Origin: Candidatus Rifleibacteriota bacterium
GTDB lineage: Bacteria > Riflebacteria > Ozemobacteria > Ozemobacterales > Ozemobacteraceae
Reading direction: 5' to 3'
DNA: 12,819 bases
Assembly (NCBI GenBank): GCA_029564115.1
Contig: JAKQQP010000454.1
Span: 1-12,819 of the forward strand
Part shown: piece after piece, positions 1 to 6,982 of the stretch
Position numbering within the stretch: position 1 is the stretch's first letter
Layout: each line of letters begins with the position of its first letter
Position numbers and translations under genes: made by a program
The notes under the pieces: model-generated
The model's input: the letters and a program-made list of their open reading frames with translations, nothing else
What the model was told of the DNA's origin: nothing
Database searches by the model: none

Positions 1-1476
1 GTAATCAGCACCTTCAAAAAGCATCTGCCGGAAATGTTTCCCGACCGTTTTGACGCCGACAATCGTTTTGAAACCCCGAAAACGCTGGTTTTCGCCAAGA
101 CCGACAGCCATGCCGACGATATCATCAAAGTTATCCGCGAAGAATTCGGCGAAGAGAATCATTTCTGCAAAAAGATCACCTACCGGGCCGAAGACGACCC
201 GAAGTCGGTGCTGGCGTCTTTCCGTAATGAATACCACCCGCGAATCGCGGTGACCGTCGACATGATCGCCACCGGCACCGACGTAAAACCTCTAGAATGT
301 CTGCTGTTCATGCGTGATGTCAAGAGCCGCAACTATTTTGAGCAGATGAAGGGGCGTGGCACCAGGGTTCTCAATTTCGATGACCTGAAGAAAGTTTCGC
401 CGACTGCGAAAATCACCAAAGACCACTTTGTCATCGTCGATGCGATCGGCGTCAGCAAAAGTCTCAAAACCGACAGCCGGCCGCTCGAAAAGAAGCCGGG
501 CGTGCCGCTCAAAGACCTGCTCGGTGCGGTTACGGTCGGTGCCAGAAGTGAAGAACTGTTCGCTTCGCTCGCCAATCGCCTGACGCGACTAGATCGACAG
601 CTGACGCCGAAGGAACAGACCGCTTTTGAAGAAAAGAGCGGCGGCATTTCGCTCAAGCAGGTGGTAAAAAATCTGTTGAACGCCTATAACCCTGACACGA
701 TCGAAGCGCTGCAGGAACAGGCTGAAAAGGAAATGCCCGGCGCTGCCCCGCAGGCGATCGAGGCCAGGGTGCAGCAGCTGCATGCCGGGCTGCAGAACCA
801 GGCGGCGCAGTTTTTTTCCGGCGAGATGAACAAATTCATCGAAAATCTGCGTAAGGTTCACGAGCAGAAGATCGACACCATCAATCCCGATGAGGTCGAA
901 GATGTCGGCTGGGAAAAGAGCAAACTCGATAAGGCGAAGGCGCTGGTCGATGCTTTCGCTGAGTGGGTCGCCGCGCACCGTGATGAGTTTGTGGCACTGC
1001 GCATTTTTTACGACCAACCCTACCGGCGCCGCGATCTGACCTTTGCCATGATCAGGGAACTATCGGAAAAGATGCTGCTCGACCGCCCGACGATTGCCGC
1101 CCTGAATGTATGGCGTGCCTACGAACAGCTCGAAAATGTAGCCGGCCAGCCAAAAAACGAGCTGATGGCGCTGGTAGCACTGATCAGAAGGGTCGCCGGC
1201 ATCGACGAAACTCTGACAAACTATGATATAACCGTAGACCGCAACTTCAAGGCCTGGCTGTTCAAAAAGCAGGCCGGCAATCTGAAATTCACAAAAGAGC
1301 AGATGGACTGGCTCTACATGCTCAAAGACCAGATAGCCAACTCAGTGCACGTCGCACTCGAAGACCTCGACTACACCCCCTTTGACGCCAGCGGCGGCCG
1401 CGGCCGCATGTGGCAACTGTTCGGCGACAGCATGGAAACCATTCTCGAAGAACTAAACGAAGCACTGGCGGCATAA
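1..1476 (+). CDS. hsdR: Type I restriction enzyme R subunit HsdR, C-terminal part (5' truncated by window)
   Basis: The reading frame is open from base 1, so the start and the nuclease and early helicase motifs lie to the left of the window. What is visible is the second helicase lobe and C-terminal domain of HsdR, the ATP-driven translocase and endonuclease subunit of a type I restriction complex. Helicase motif V (TVDMIATGTDV, about nt 253-285) and motif VI (QMKGRGTR, nt 343-366) are intact. The following roughly 370 residues match the general layout of the EcoEI-type R C-terminal domain, which docks on the HsdM/HsdS core. The gene is GC-rich and ends TAA one base before the ATG of the KilA-N gene, so the two are probably cotranscribed and translationally coupled. 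I am confident of the family; whether the missing N-terminal nuclease is intact cannot be judged here. Confidence 0.93.
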   Translation, partial: VISTFKKHLPEMFPDRFDADNRFETPKTLVFAKTDSHADDIIKVIREEFGEENHFCKKITYRAEDDPKSVLASFRNEYHPRIAVTVDMIATGTDVKPLECLLFMRDVKSRNYFEQMKGRGTRVLNFDDLKKVSPTAKITKDHFVIVDAIGVSKSLKTDSRPLEKKPGVPLKDLLGAVTVGARSEELFASLANRLTRLDRQLTPKEQTAFEEKSGGISLKQVVKNLLNAYNPDTIEALQEQAEKEMPGAAPQAIEARVQQLHAGLQNQAAQFFSGEMNKFIENLRKVHEQKIDTINPDEVEDVGWEKSKLDKAKALVDAFAEWVAAHRDEFVALRIFYDQPYRRRDLTFAMIRELSEKMLLDRPTIAALNVWRAYEQLENVAGQPKNELMALVALIRRVAGIDETLTNYDITVDRNFKAWLFKKQAGNLKFTKEQMDWLYMLKDQIANSVHVALEDLDYTPFDASGGRGRMWQLFGDSMETILEELNEALAA

Positions 1477-1487
1477 TATGAACAAAC
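1474..1487. repeat. Left copy of 14-bp direct repeat flanking the KilA-N gene
   Basis: TAATATGAACAAAC spans the hsdR stop codon and the KilA-N start codon. It matches TAATATGACCAAAC at 2321-2334, at the KilA-N stop, in 13 of 14 positions. The two copies bracket the KilA-N gene almost exactly, as if the gene had been inserted or could be lost by recombination between them. The stop-T-ATG part may be selected for translational coupling, so shared ancestry is not certain. Confidence 0.5.
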
Positions 1488-2323
1488 CAAAACAAAAAGC
1501 AACTCTGAATGCCGACGGAAAAGAAATTGCATTACTTCATTTCGGCGACGAAAATGATTATATCTCTCTGACTGATATAGCAAGGGTAAAAAATACTGAC
1601 GACGCATTTATAGTAATAAATAACTGGATGCGCAGCAAAGATACCATTCTTTTTCTCGGGCTATGGGAGCAGCTAAATAATCCTGACTTTAAACCTATCG
1701 AATTCGATAGGTTTAAAAATGAAGCAGGTGCTAATGCCTTTACTTTATCCCCCCAAAAGTGGATTTCTTCAACAAATGCCGTGGGTATAATATCTAAATC
1801 CGGTCGCTATGGCGGAACCTACGCCCACAAAGATATCGCCTTTGAATTCGCTTCCTGGGTATCTGCAGAATTCAAGTTGTACCTTATTAAAGATTACCAA
1901 CGGCTGAAAAACGATGAGAACAGCCGACTTTCGTTGAGCTGGAATCTGGGCCGGGAACTTGTGAAAATCAATTATCATATTCATACCGATGCCATCAAGG
2001 CCAACCTGATTCCAGAAGATATAAGCAATCGCTTGTCTGGGATTATCTATGCGAACGAAGCAGACATTTTAAATGTCGCTCTTTTTGGAAAAACAGCACG
2101 TGAATGGCGTGATGAAAACCCAGGGATAAAAGGTAATCTCCGCGACTTTGCAACATATCAACAGCTGATAGTGCTTGTAAATCTTGAAAGCATGAATGCC
2201 GAACTCATCAAGCTCGGTCTGTCGCAGAATGAAAGGGTTTTGCGACTCAATAAAATGGCTATAGAACAAATGACCGCTCTTGCCAGATATAGAAAGCAAG
2301 CAAAAGAGATTGAAAATAAATAA
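1478..2323 (+). CDS. KilA-N domain DNA-binding protein associated with type I RM locus
   Basis: This 281-residue protein has a KilA-N domain in its first half. It opens with the YISLTDIARVKN segment (about residues 28-39), continues through the conserved NPDFKPIEF/DRFKNEAG region (67-84) and GRYGGTYAHKDIAFEFASW (108-127), and ends with KLYLIKDYQRL. KilA-N domains bind DNA and occur in phage antirepressor-like proteins; stand-alone versions are also found inside bacterial type I RM operons, where their role is not established. The C-terminal half is mostly polar and probably helical, with no recognised domain. The gene begins 1 bp after hsdR and hsdS begins 35 bp after it, so it is part of the operon. 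It is much more AT-rich than hsdR, which suggests separate acquisition. A perfect 30-bp palindrome lies inside the coding sequence. A regulator of the RM genes or a DNA-binding partner is inference only. Confidence 0.85.
   Translation: MNKPKQKATLNADGKEIALLHFGDENDYISLTDIARVKNTDDAFIVINNWMRSKDTILFLGLWEQLNNPDFKPIEFDRFKNEAGANAFTLSPQKWISSTNAVGIISKSGRYGGTYAHKDIAFEFASWVSAEFKLYLIKDYQRLKNDENSRLSLSWNLGRELVKINYHIHTDAIKANLIPEDISNRLSGIIYANEADILNVALFGKTAREWRDENPGIKGNLRDFATYQQLIVLVNLESMNAELIKLGLSQNERVLRLNKMAIEQMTALARYRKQAKEIENK
1688..1717. repeat. Perfect 30-bp zero-spacer palindrome within the KilA-N gene
   Basis: The half site TTTAAACCTATCGAA (1688-1702) is followed directly by its exact reverse complement (1703-1717), with no mismatch and no spacer. 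It encodes the conserved KilA-N core residues FKPIEFDRFK. Fifteen consecutive complementary pairs are far beyond chance. Possible roles include a binding site for a dimeric protein, perhaps the KilA-N protein itself, or a cruciform- or hairpin-forming site. The protein sequence is itself partly symmetric (F-K-x-x-E-F-x-x-F-K), which favours a palindrome but does not force it, because codons such as CCT for Pro and AGG for Arg must also match. Confidence 0.9.
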
Positions 2324-2334
2324 TATGACCAAAC
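2321..2334. repeat. Right copy of 14-bp direct repeat flanking the KilA-N gene
   Basis: TAATATGACCAAAC overlaps the KilA-N stop codon and opens a short reading frame with ATG at 2325. It differs from the left copy at 1474-1487 by a single base. Confidence 0.5.
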
Positions 2335-2372
2335 AGAGCAAAGTCTGGCGGCACACAAATGCTAAAAACTAA
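2325..2372 (+). other. 15-codon leader-like ORF overlapping the hsdS start
   Basis: ATG at 2325 follows the KilA-N stop by one base, in the same TAA-T-ATG arrangement as hsdR/KilA-N, and reads MTKQSKVWRHTNAKN before TAA at 2370. It overlaps the hsdS start (2359) in another frame. It could be the vestigial start of the gene that once followed this junction, or a coupling leader that brings ribosomes to hsdS, which has only a weak GGCGG ribosome binding site at 2347-2351. Nothing shows that the peptide itself matters. Confidence 0.25.
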
Positions 2373-3660
2373 AACTGAAAATAAAATCCCCGAAAGCTGG
2401 GAAATTAGAAGGCTTGGTGAAATTTGCTTCACCACAAGCGGAGGAACTCCATCAAGAAAAATTAGTTCCTATTACGAAGGCACAATACCCTGGGTGAAAT
2501 CGGGGGAATTGGAAAAGGGAACAATAAAGGAAACCGAAGAATATATTTCTCAAGATGCCCTTAAGAACTCCAGCGCGAAAATTTTCCCGAAGGGCACGCT
2601 TTTGATAGCCCTTTATGGAGCGACTATTGGCAAGCTTGGCTTTTTAGGCGTTGACGCTGCCACAAATCAGGCAGTCTGCGGTATTTTTCAAAACGATATT
2701 GTTGATTTATCCTTTTTAAAGCATTTTCTCTTTTTCAGCAAAAGAAAGCTTGTTGAACAAAGTGCCGGTGGGGCCCAACCCAACATTAGCCAGGCAATCC
2801 TTAAAGATCTCTCGATAGTAATACCTCCTGCTAATGAGCAAAAGCGAATCGTCGCAAAAATCGAAGAACTGTTCAGTCGCCTCGACGCCGGGGTCGACAG
2901 CCTGAAAAAGGCGCAGGCCCAGCTCAAAACCTACCGCCAGGCCGTTTTAAAATGGGCCTTCGAAGGGAAATTCACAAATAAAAAGAAAGATGATAACGAG
3001 CTCCCTGATGGTTGGTATCTTGAAAAACTTGAAACGGTTGCAGAAAATCTTGACAGCAGAAGAAGGCCAATAAACAAATCAGAGCGAGCAAAACGAGAAG
3101 GCAATATTCCATATTACGGTGCGAATGGCAGAACTGGGTGGATTGATGATTATTTGTTTAATGAACCACTTGTCCTAGTAGTTGAAGATGAAACTTTTGT
3201 CGGTCGAGAATTACCTTTTTCTTACAAAATATCTGGAAAATCATGGGTAAATAATCATGCCCACGTCTTAAAACCAAGTTCAAAATTGAACATTGATTTT
3301 CTAAATTACCAACTATCCTATTACCCTTTTTTACAATTAACAACAGGAACAACAGGAAGAAAGAAACTTACAAAAAACGCACTGATGAACGCAACTATTA
3401 GGGTTTGCTCTTTACCCCTGCAACAACATGTTGTATCTGAGATTGAAAAGAGACTCTCTGTTTGCGACAAACTTGAGGAAAGTATCGCGCAGGGCCTTAA
3501 ACAAGCCGAAGCGCTGAAACAAAGTATTCTAAAAAAAGCCTTCGAAGGCAAGCTCGTGCCACAAAACCCAGATGATGAACCAGCAGGCGTGCTTCTTGAA
3601 CGCATCTGCTCCGACCGCAAAAAAAACGCCACCATTGCCTCAAAGAAGGAAAGGCTATGA
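2359..3660 (+). CDS. hsdS: Type I restriction-modification specificity subunit HsdS
   Basis: The 433-residue length is normal for a two-domain HsdS. Target recognition domain 1 runs from about PESWEIRRLGEI (11-22) to about 155. The central conserved region follows, from IPPANEQKRIVAKIEELF to AVLKWAFEGKF (155-205), and forms the spacer helix. Recognition domain 2 begins at LPDGWYLEKL (215) and runs to about 350. The distal conserved region ends with SILKKAFEGKLV (389-400), mirroring the central one. HsdS sets the DNA sequence recognised by the HsdM and HsdR subunits, with each recognition domain reading one half of a bipartite site. The recognition domains are AT-rich, whereas the conserved helices (about nt 2860-2975) are GC-rich like hsdR and hsdM, a mosaic expected from domain exchange. 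The start chosen keeps the usual short leader before the P-x-x-W motif. The last four bases overlap the next gene. Confidence 0.95.
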   Translation: MLKTKTENKIPESWEIRRLGEICFTTSGGTPSRKISSYYEGTIPWVKSGELEKGTIKETEEYISQDALKNSSAKIFPKGTLLIALYGATIGKLGFLGVDAATNQAVCGIFQNDIVDLSFLKHFLFFSKRKLVEQSAGGAQPNISQAILKDLSIVIPPANEQKRIVAKIEELFSRLDAGVDSLKKAQAQLKTYRQAVLKWAFEGKFTNKKKDDNELPDGWYLEKLETVAENLDSRRRPINKSERAKREGNIPYYGANGRTGWIDDYLFNEPLVLVVEDETFVGRELPFSYKISGKSWVNNHAHVLKPSSKLNIDFLNYQLSYYPFLQLTTGTTGRKKLTKNALMNATIRVCSLPLQQHVVSEIEKRLSVCDKLEESIAQGLKQAEALKQSILKKAFEGKLVPQNPDDEPAGVLLERICSDRKKNATIASKKERL

Positions 3661-4430
3661 AATACAAAACTTTTGAACGCAATCATGTGATTATTCCTGG
3701 CAGAAAAAATCTCCTGGAAGAATTTCTTTCCCCGCCCCATAAATCAAAATTTAAGTGTAACTCTAATAGCGAAGATGCTTTAACCTGGTCTGTTTTTGAT
3801 ATTTTGAGAAATTTGGATGAAAGCGCTTTAAAAGAAGCAATAGACCGAATAATTGAAGATTCATTTGAAGGAAACCCCTGCTTCCAAATCGATGAAGTTA
3901 GTAATGATTGCATCCATATTGGTAAAAGATATAACTTTAAAAATGAATCGACAGAGGTTGACGCAAGCATAGAAACAAAACAATTCATAATCTTTTTTGA
4001 AGCAAAACTGTATAGCTCAATGAGCTTGGCCGATCCTCCAATAAAACCTCATGATCAGCTTGCCAAAAAATTACGAGTTGGTGGAGCCCTTTCATTAGCA
4101 TCACATAAGAAGTTTGTTTTTATAATTATTGATATTGGTCCTTTTGAAAGAACCTATAGGCACCTTGCAAAAGAAAGAGCTTTATCCAGAGGAAGTGGAT
4201 ACAAAGACAAATGGAAGACAGCCTGGTGGTTCAATTACTATAAATTCGGCCGCAACAACAGTATGAGGCCGATAAGAGACGTTTTTACCGGCCTTGAAAA
4301 TGTTGATACTGGTGAGATTGCACGAAATATGGGCTGGATAACTTGGACGGATATATTTAAAACTGTATTGCAAACCGTTGTAACATGTGGTCTGAATATA
4401 AATGCCAAACAAGTGCGTCAACTCGGTTAA
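3657..4430 (+). CDS. Probable PD-(D/E)XK-fold nuclease, uncharacterised
   Basis: I do not recognise the named family of this 257-residue protein, but it shows a nuclease-like motif order. An early acidic residue lies in a helix (E39 in NSEDALTWSVF). D102 follows in STEVDAS, then a hydrophobic strand ending in E115-A-K117 (FIIFFEAKLY), then Q134 in PHDQLAKKL. This E...D...ExK...Q order is typical of PD-(D/E)XK enzymes, with D102 and E115/K117 as predicted catalytic residues. A second hydrophobic strand, FVFIIIDIG (153-161), fits the core sheet. The start codon overlaps the hsdS stop (ATGA at 3657-3660), so translation is coupled to hsdS. The gene is AT-rich like the hsdS recognition domains. 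It could be an additional effector of the restriction locus or the first gene of the cassette that follows. Function is inferred from motifs only. Confidence 0.65.
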   Translation: MKYKTFERNHVIIPGRKNLLEEFLSPPHKSKFKCNSNSEDALTWSVFDILRNLDESALKEAIDRIIEDSFEGNPCFQIDEVSNDCIHIGKRYNFKNESTEVDASIETKQFIIFFEAKLYSSMSLADPPIKPHDQLAKKLRVGGALSLASHKKFVFIIIDIGPFERTYRHLAKERALSRGSGYKDKWKTAWWFNYYKFGRNNSMRPIRDVFTGLENVDTGEIARNMGWITWTDIFKTVLQTVVTCGLNINAKQVRQLG

Positions 4431-4473
4431 TGAGGCCTTTCATAGCCGGCAATAGCCTGCAGGAGAAATTGAA

Positions 4474-4998
4474 ATGATGCACTATTTAATGGCAGTTCTT
4501 AAGCAGGAAAGTGCTGCCGGATTATGTCGTGAACTTGGTGCCTACGCGGCAAACAAGTTGCATTTTACCCCCAACTCGAATCTGCACTTGACGATCTTAT
4601 ATTTTTCTGTCGAGCACCCGGCAAATGAGAATTGCTTTGCCGACCTCAAATTAAAGGTCGATTCATTGATTTTTCCCAGACTGGAAGTGAGTGAAATTAG
4701 AATCGGGCTAAACCAGATATCCCTGATAATAAGAAAAGATGAACATCTGGAACAGATTCATAGATTTCTTTCTTGCGATATTCCCCTGGTTAATGTTCTC
4801 AATCAGGAGTTTTCTGCATGGCTGCCTCATATAATTGTTTCAGATAAAATTTTAAGAAAAAGCGACCTGGGAAAATGTGCAATATCAGAAATTTTTCCTG
4901 ATCAATTGCTTGAAACAGCTATTGAGTTTGAGCGAATTTTGATAACAAGAAAAGAAAACGACAGATTTATTCCAATCTATGATAGAAAATTGCAATAG
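4474..4998 (+). CDS. 2H phosphoesterase / LigT-like (2'-5' RNA ligase-like) protein
   Basis: This 174-residue protein has the size and layout of the 2H phosphoesterase superfamily, whose members act on 2'-5' or cyclic phosphodiester bonds in RNA or small nucleotides. The first catalytic motif is clear: H38-L-T40 in NLHLTILYF, after an N-terminal strand MHYLMAVLK. The second is in LPHIIVSDK, with H119 present but Ile at 121 where Ser or Thr is usual, so activity may be altered. Start at 4474 is supported by AGGAGA (4461-4466) seven bases upstream; the second ATG at 4477 is a possible alternative. It lies 43 bp after the nuclease-like gene and 17 bp before the ATPase gene, so it is probably in the same transcript. 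In a defence context, processing of a nucleotide signal or repair of RNA ends is plausible but not shown. Confidence 0.65.
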   Translation: MMHYLMAVLKQESAAGLCRELGAYAANKLHFTPNSNLHLTILYFSVEHPANENCFADLKLKVDSLIFPRLEVSEIRIGLNQISLIIRKDEHLEQIHRFLSCDIPLVNVLNQEFSAWLPHIIVSDKILRKSDLGKCAISEIFPDQLLETAIEFERILITRKENDRFIPIYDRKLQ

Positions 4999-5015
4999 AC
5001 AATGGAGTATGAATT

Positions 5016-6251
5016 ATGAACAGCACTCAGAAAAAAGGCATTCCTCGAATCGAATCGCTTAAAGTTCAAAATTATCGGGCATTGAAAGACATAACGCTTG
5101 ATAACCTGACACCCATGACCGTTCTGCTTGGGCCAAACGGCAGTGGCAAATCGACGATATTCGATGTATTTAACTTTCTCTCTGAGTGTTTCCAGTATGG
5201 GCTTCGCCATGCCTGGGATCGCCGTGGGCGAAGCAAAGAGCTGAAAAGTCGCGGTGCTGATGGCCCGATAGTTTTTGAGCTGAAGTACCGCGAAGCCCCC
5301 AGGAGCCCTGTTATTACTTATCACCTGGCTATTGACGAAGCAACCAGAGGCCCGGAAGTTGTAGAAGAATGGTTACAGTGGCGCCGCGGCAGCAAAGGGC
5401 AGCCATTTAAATTTCTGGATTTTCGCAAAGGTGTGGGGCGTGCAGTCAGCGGCGAGGTGCCAGATGCAGATGACGTAAGAACAGACACCAATCTGCGTTC
5501 AGCTGATTTAATTGCGGTTAATACGCTTGGGCAGCTCTCTGACCACCCGCGTATTGCTGCTTTGCGTGAATTTATCACTGACTGGTATGTGTCTTATCTA
5601 TCTATCGATCAAGCTCGAAATCAACCCGAGGCTGGCCCTCAGGATCGATTAAATAAGATTGGCGACAATCTTCCTAATGTGATTCAATATCTTAAAGAAC
5701 AGCACCCGGCAAGATTAGAGCATATTTTTGCAGTGCTTCGCAAGCGAATACCCAGACTGCAGCGTGTTGATGCTGAGCCTATGCCCGATGGGCGCCTGCT
5801 CCTTCAAATTAAAGATGCGCCTTTTGAACAGCCAGTGCTATCAAAGTTTGCCTCAGATGGCACTATGAAAATGCTGGCCTATCTGGTGGTGCTTTATGAC
5901 CCGGAGCCACCAAGATTTATCGGGATCGAGGAACCTGAAAACTTTTTGCATCCAAGATTGTTGCCTGACCTGGCTGAAGAGTGCAGAGCCTCTTCTGAAA
6001 ACGCTCAACTCCTTATTACCAGTCATTCTCCTTTTCTTCTTAATGCTATGAAAGCCGAAGAAGTGTGGGTGCTTTATAGAGATGAATCTGGTTTTACCCA
6101 GGCGATAAAAGCATCTGATCTTCAGGGAATACCTGAAATGATCGAAGCTGGCGCAACTCTTGGGCACCTCTGGATGGAAGGCCATTTTGGCATTGGTGAC
6201 CCGCTTATTAACTCTGGTGCGCCCAGGCAGCAAAAGAAGGGGTCGAGATGA
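5016..6251 (+). CDS. AAA/ABC-type ATPase (AAA_21, SMC/OLD-like), defence ATPase
   Basis: The 411-residue protein starts with the typical strand-loop of SMC-like ATPases ([18 protein letters not shown]) followed by Walker [10 protein letters not shown] (39-47). A signature-like segment [10 protein letters not shown] lies at 278-287, Walker B with the catalytic acid is FIGIEEPE (301-308), and the histidine switch is ITSHSP (335-340, H337). This architecture is shared by OLD-family, RecF-like and PARIS AriA-type ATPases. The nuclease (Toprim) domain that OLD proteins carry at the C terminus is absent; the very next gene, overlapping by 4 bp, encodes a Toprim-like protein, so the pair looks like a split OLD-type machine. 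The start is supported by GGAG at 5004-5007, eight bases upstream. The ATPase probably senses or assembles and controls the partner effector, by analogy with related systems. Confidence 0.85.
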   Translation: MNSTQKKGIPRIESLKVQNYRALKDITLDNLTPMTVLLGPNGSGKSTIFDVFNFLSECFQYGLRHAWDRRGRSKELKSRGADGPIVFELKYREAPRSPVITYHLAIDEATRGPEVVEEWLQWRRGSKGQPFKFLDFRKGVGRAVSGEVPDADDVRTDTNLRSADLIAVNTLGQLSDHPRIAALREFITDWYVSYLSIDQARNQPEAGPQDRLNKIGDNLPNVIQYLKEQHPARLEHIFAVLRKRIPRLQRVDAEPMPDGRLLLQIKDAPFEQPVLSKFASDGTMKMLAYLVVLYDPEPPRFIGIEEPENFLHPRLLPDLAEECRASSENAQLLITSHSPFLLNAMKAEEVWVLYRDESGFTQAIKASDLQGIPEMIEAGATLGHLWMEGHFGIGDPLINSGAPRQQKKGSR

Positions 6252-6874
6252 TGCTGGAGAAACTGATTGTATTCGTAGAAGAATACTCAATGGAAGCAGT
6301 GTTGGAAGCGATTTTACCAAGCATGCTGGGAGAAATTGATTTTCAGATAATCCGTTTTCAGTGCAAGGCTGATCTGCTCAAACATTTGCCGATTCGCTTA
6401 AAAGGATATTCCTGGATTCCTGATAGTTGGTCTATTCTTGTGCTCATTGACAGAGACGATAGTGATTGCAAAGTCCTTAAAGATCAGCTCGAACAGCATG
6501 CTATCAGTTCCGGTTTTGTTACCAGAACAAGTGCCAAGACCGGGCAGCGTTTCAGGGTGACAAATCGCATCGTTATAGAAGAGCTGGAGGCGTGGTATTT
6601 TGGGGATTGGAATGCGGTCAAAACTGCTTATCCGAAAGTGCCTGCTACCATACCCCAAAAATCTTCATTCAGAGATCCAGATGCAATAACCGGTGGAACC
6701 TGGGAAGCGTTCGAACGGGTGTTGAAGCGAGCCGGTTATTTTTCAACCGGTTTGCGCAAAATAGAATGCGCCAGAGATATAGCCCAATACATGAATATTC
6801 ACCAGAACAAATCCTGCAGCTTTAAAATGTTTTTCAAGGCTGTGCAATCCATCCTGGCAGGGGGCGTTGCCTGA
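6248..6874 (+). CDS. DUF4276 family, Toprim-like protein, partner of the ATPase
   Basis: The 208-residue protein matches the DUF4276 pattern. Its N-terminal strand [11 protein letters not shown] carries acidic residues (E11, E12, E16), [11 protein letters not shown] (65-74) carries a DxD (D68, D70), and [13 protein letters not shown] (108-120) has further acidic residues, followed by [10 protein letters not shown]. An early Glu plus a later DxD is the metal-binding layout of Toprim folds, which occur in nucleases and primases. The ATG overlaps the ATPase stop (ATGA, 6248-6251), and GAAGGGG just upstream in the ATPase gene serves as ribosome binding site, indicating tight co-production. ATPase plus Toprim-like pairs are a recurring anti-phage design. 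I infer an effector role, nuclease or toxin, for this protein. No recognisable terminator follows it before hsdM. Confidence 0.8.
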   Translation: MMLEKLIVFVEEYSMEAVLEAILPSMLGEIDFQIIRFQCKADLLKHLPIRLKGYSWIPDSWSILVLIDRDDSDCKVLKDQLEQHAISSGFVTRTSAKTGQRFRVTNRIVIEELEAWYFGDWNAVKTAYPKVPATIPQKSSFRDPDAITGGTWEAFERVLKRAGYFSTGLRKIECARDIAQYMNIHQNKSCSFKMFFKAVQSILAGGVA

Positions 6875-6982
6875 TCCTTAAGCACTGTTTATTATTTAAC
6901 CTGTTTTGATAACGGATAAAAATGCAATCGACAAAAAAGTGACAAGAACTCCAGATCAACAACCTGAATCGGGGAAATAATC

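Noticed and set aside
5016..6874. Direct assignment to the PARIS system
   Set aside because: The ATPase type fits, but the partner shows the DUF4276 pattern rather than the DUF4435 expected of AriB.
6875..6982. Promoter for hsdM in the 108-bp gap
   Set aside because: TTGATA at 6906 has no acceptable -10 at 16-18 bp, and no other pair is convincing; the region shows only the ribosome binding site.
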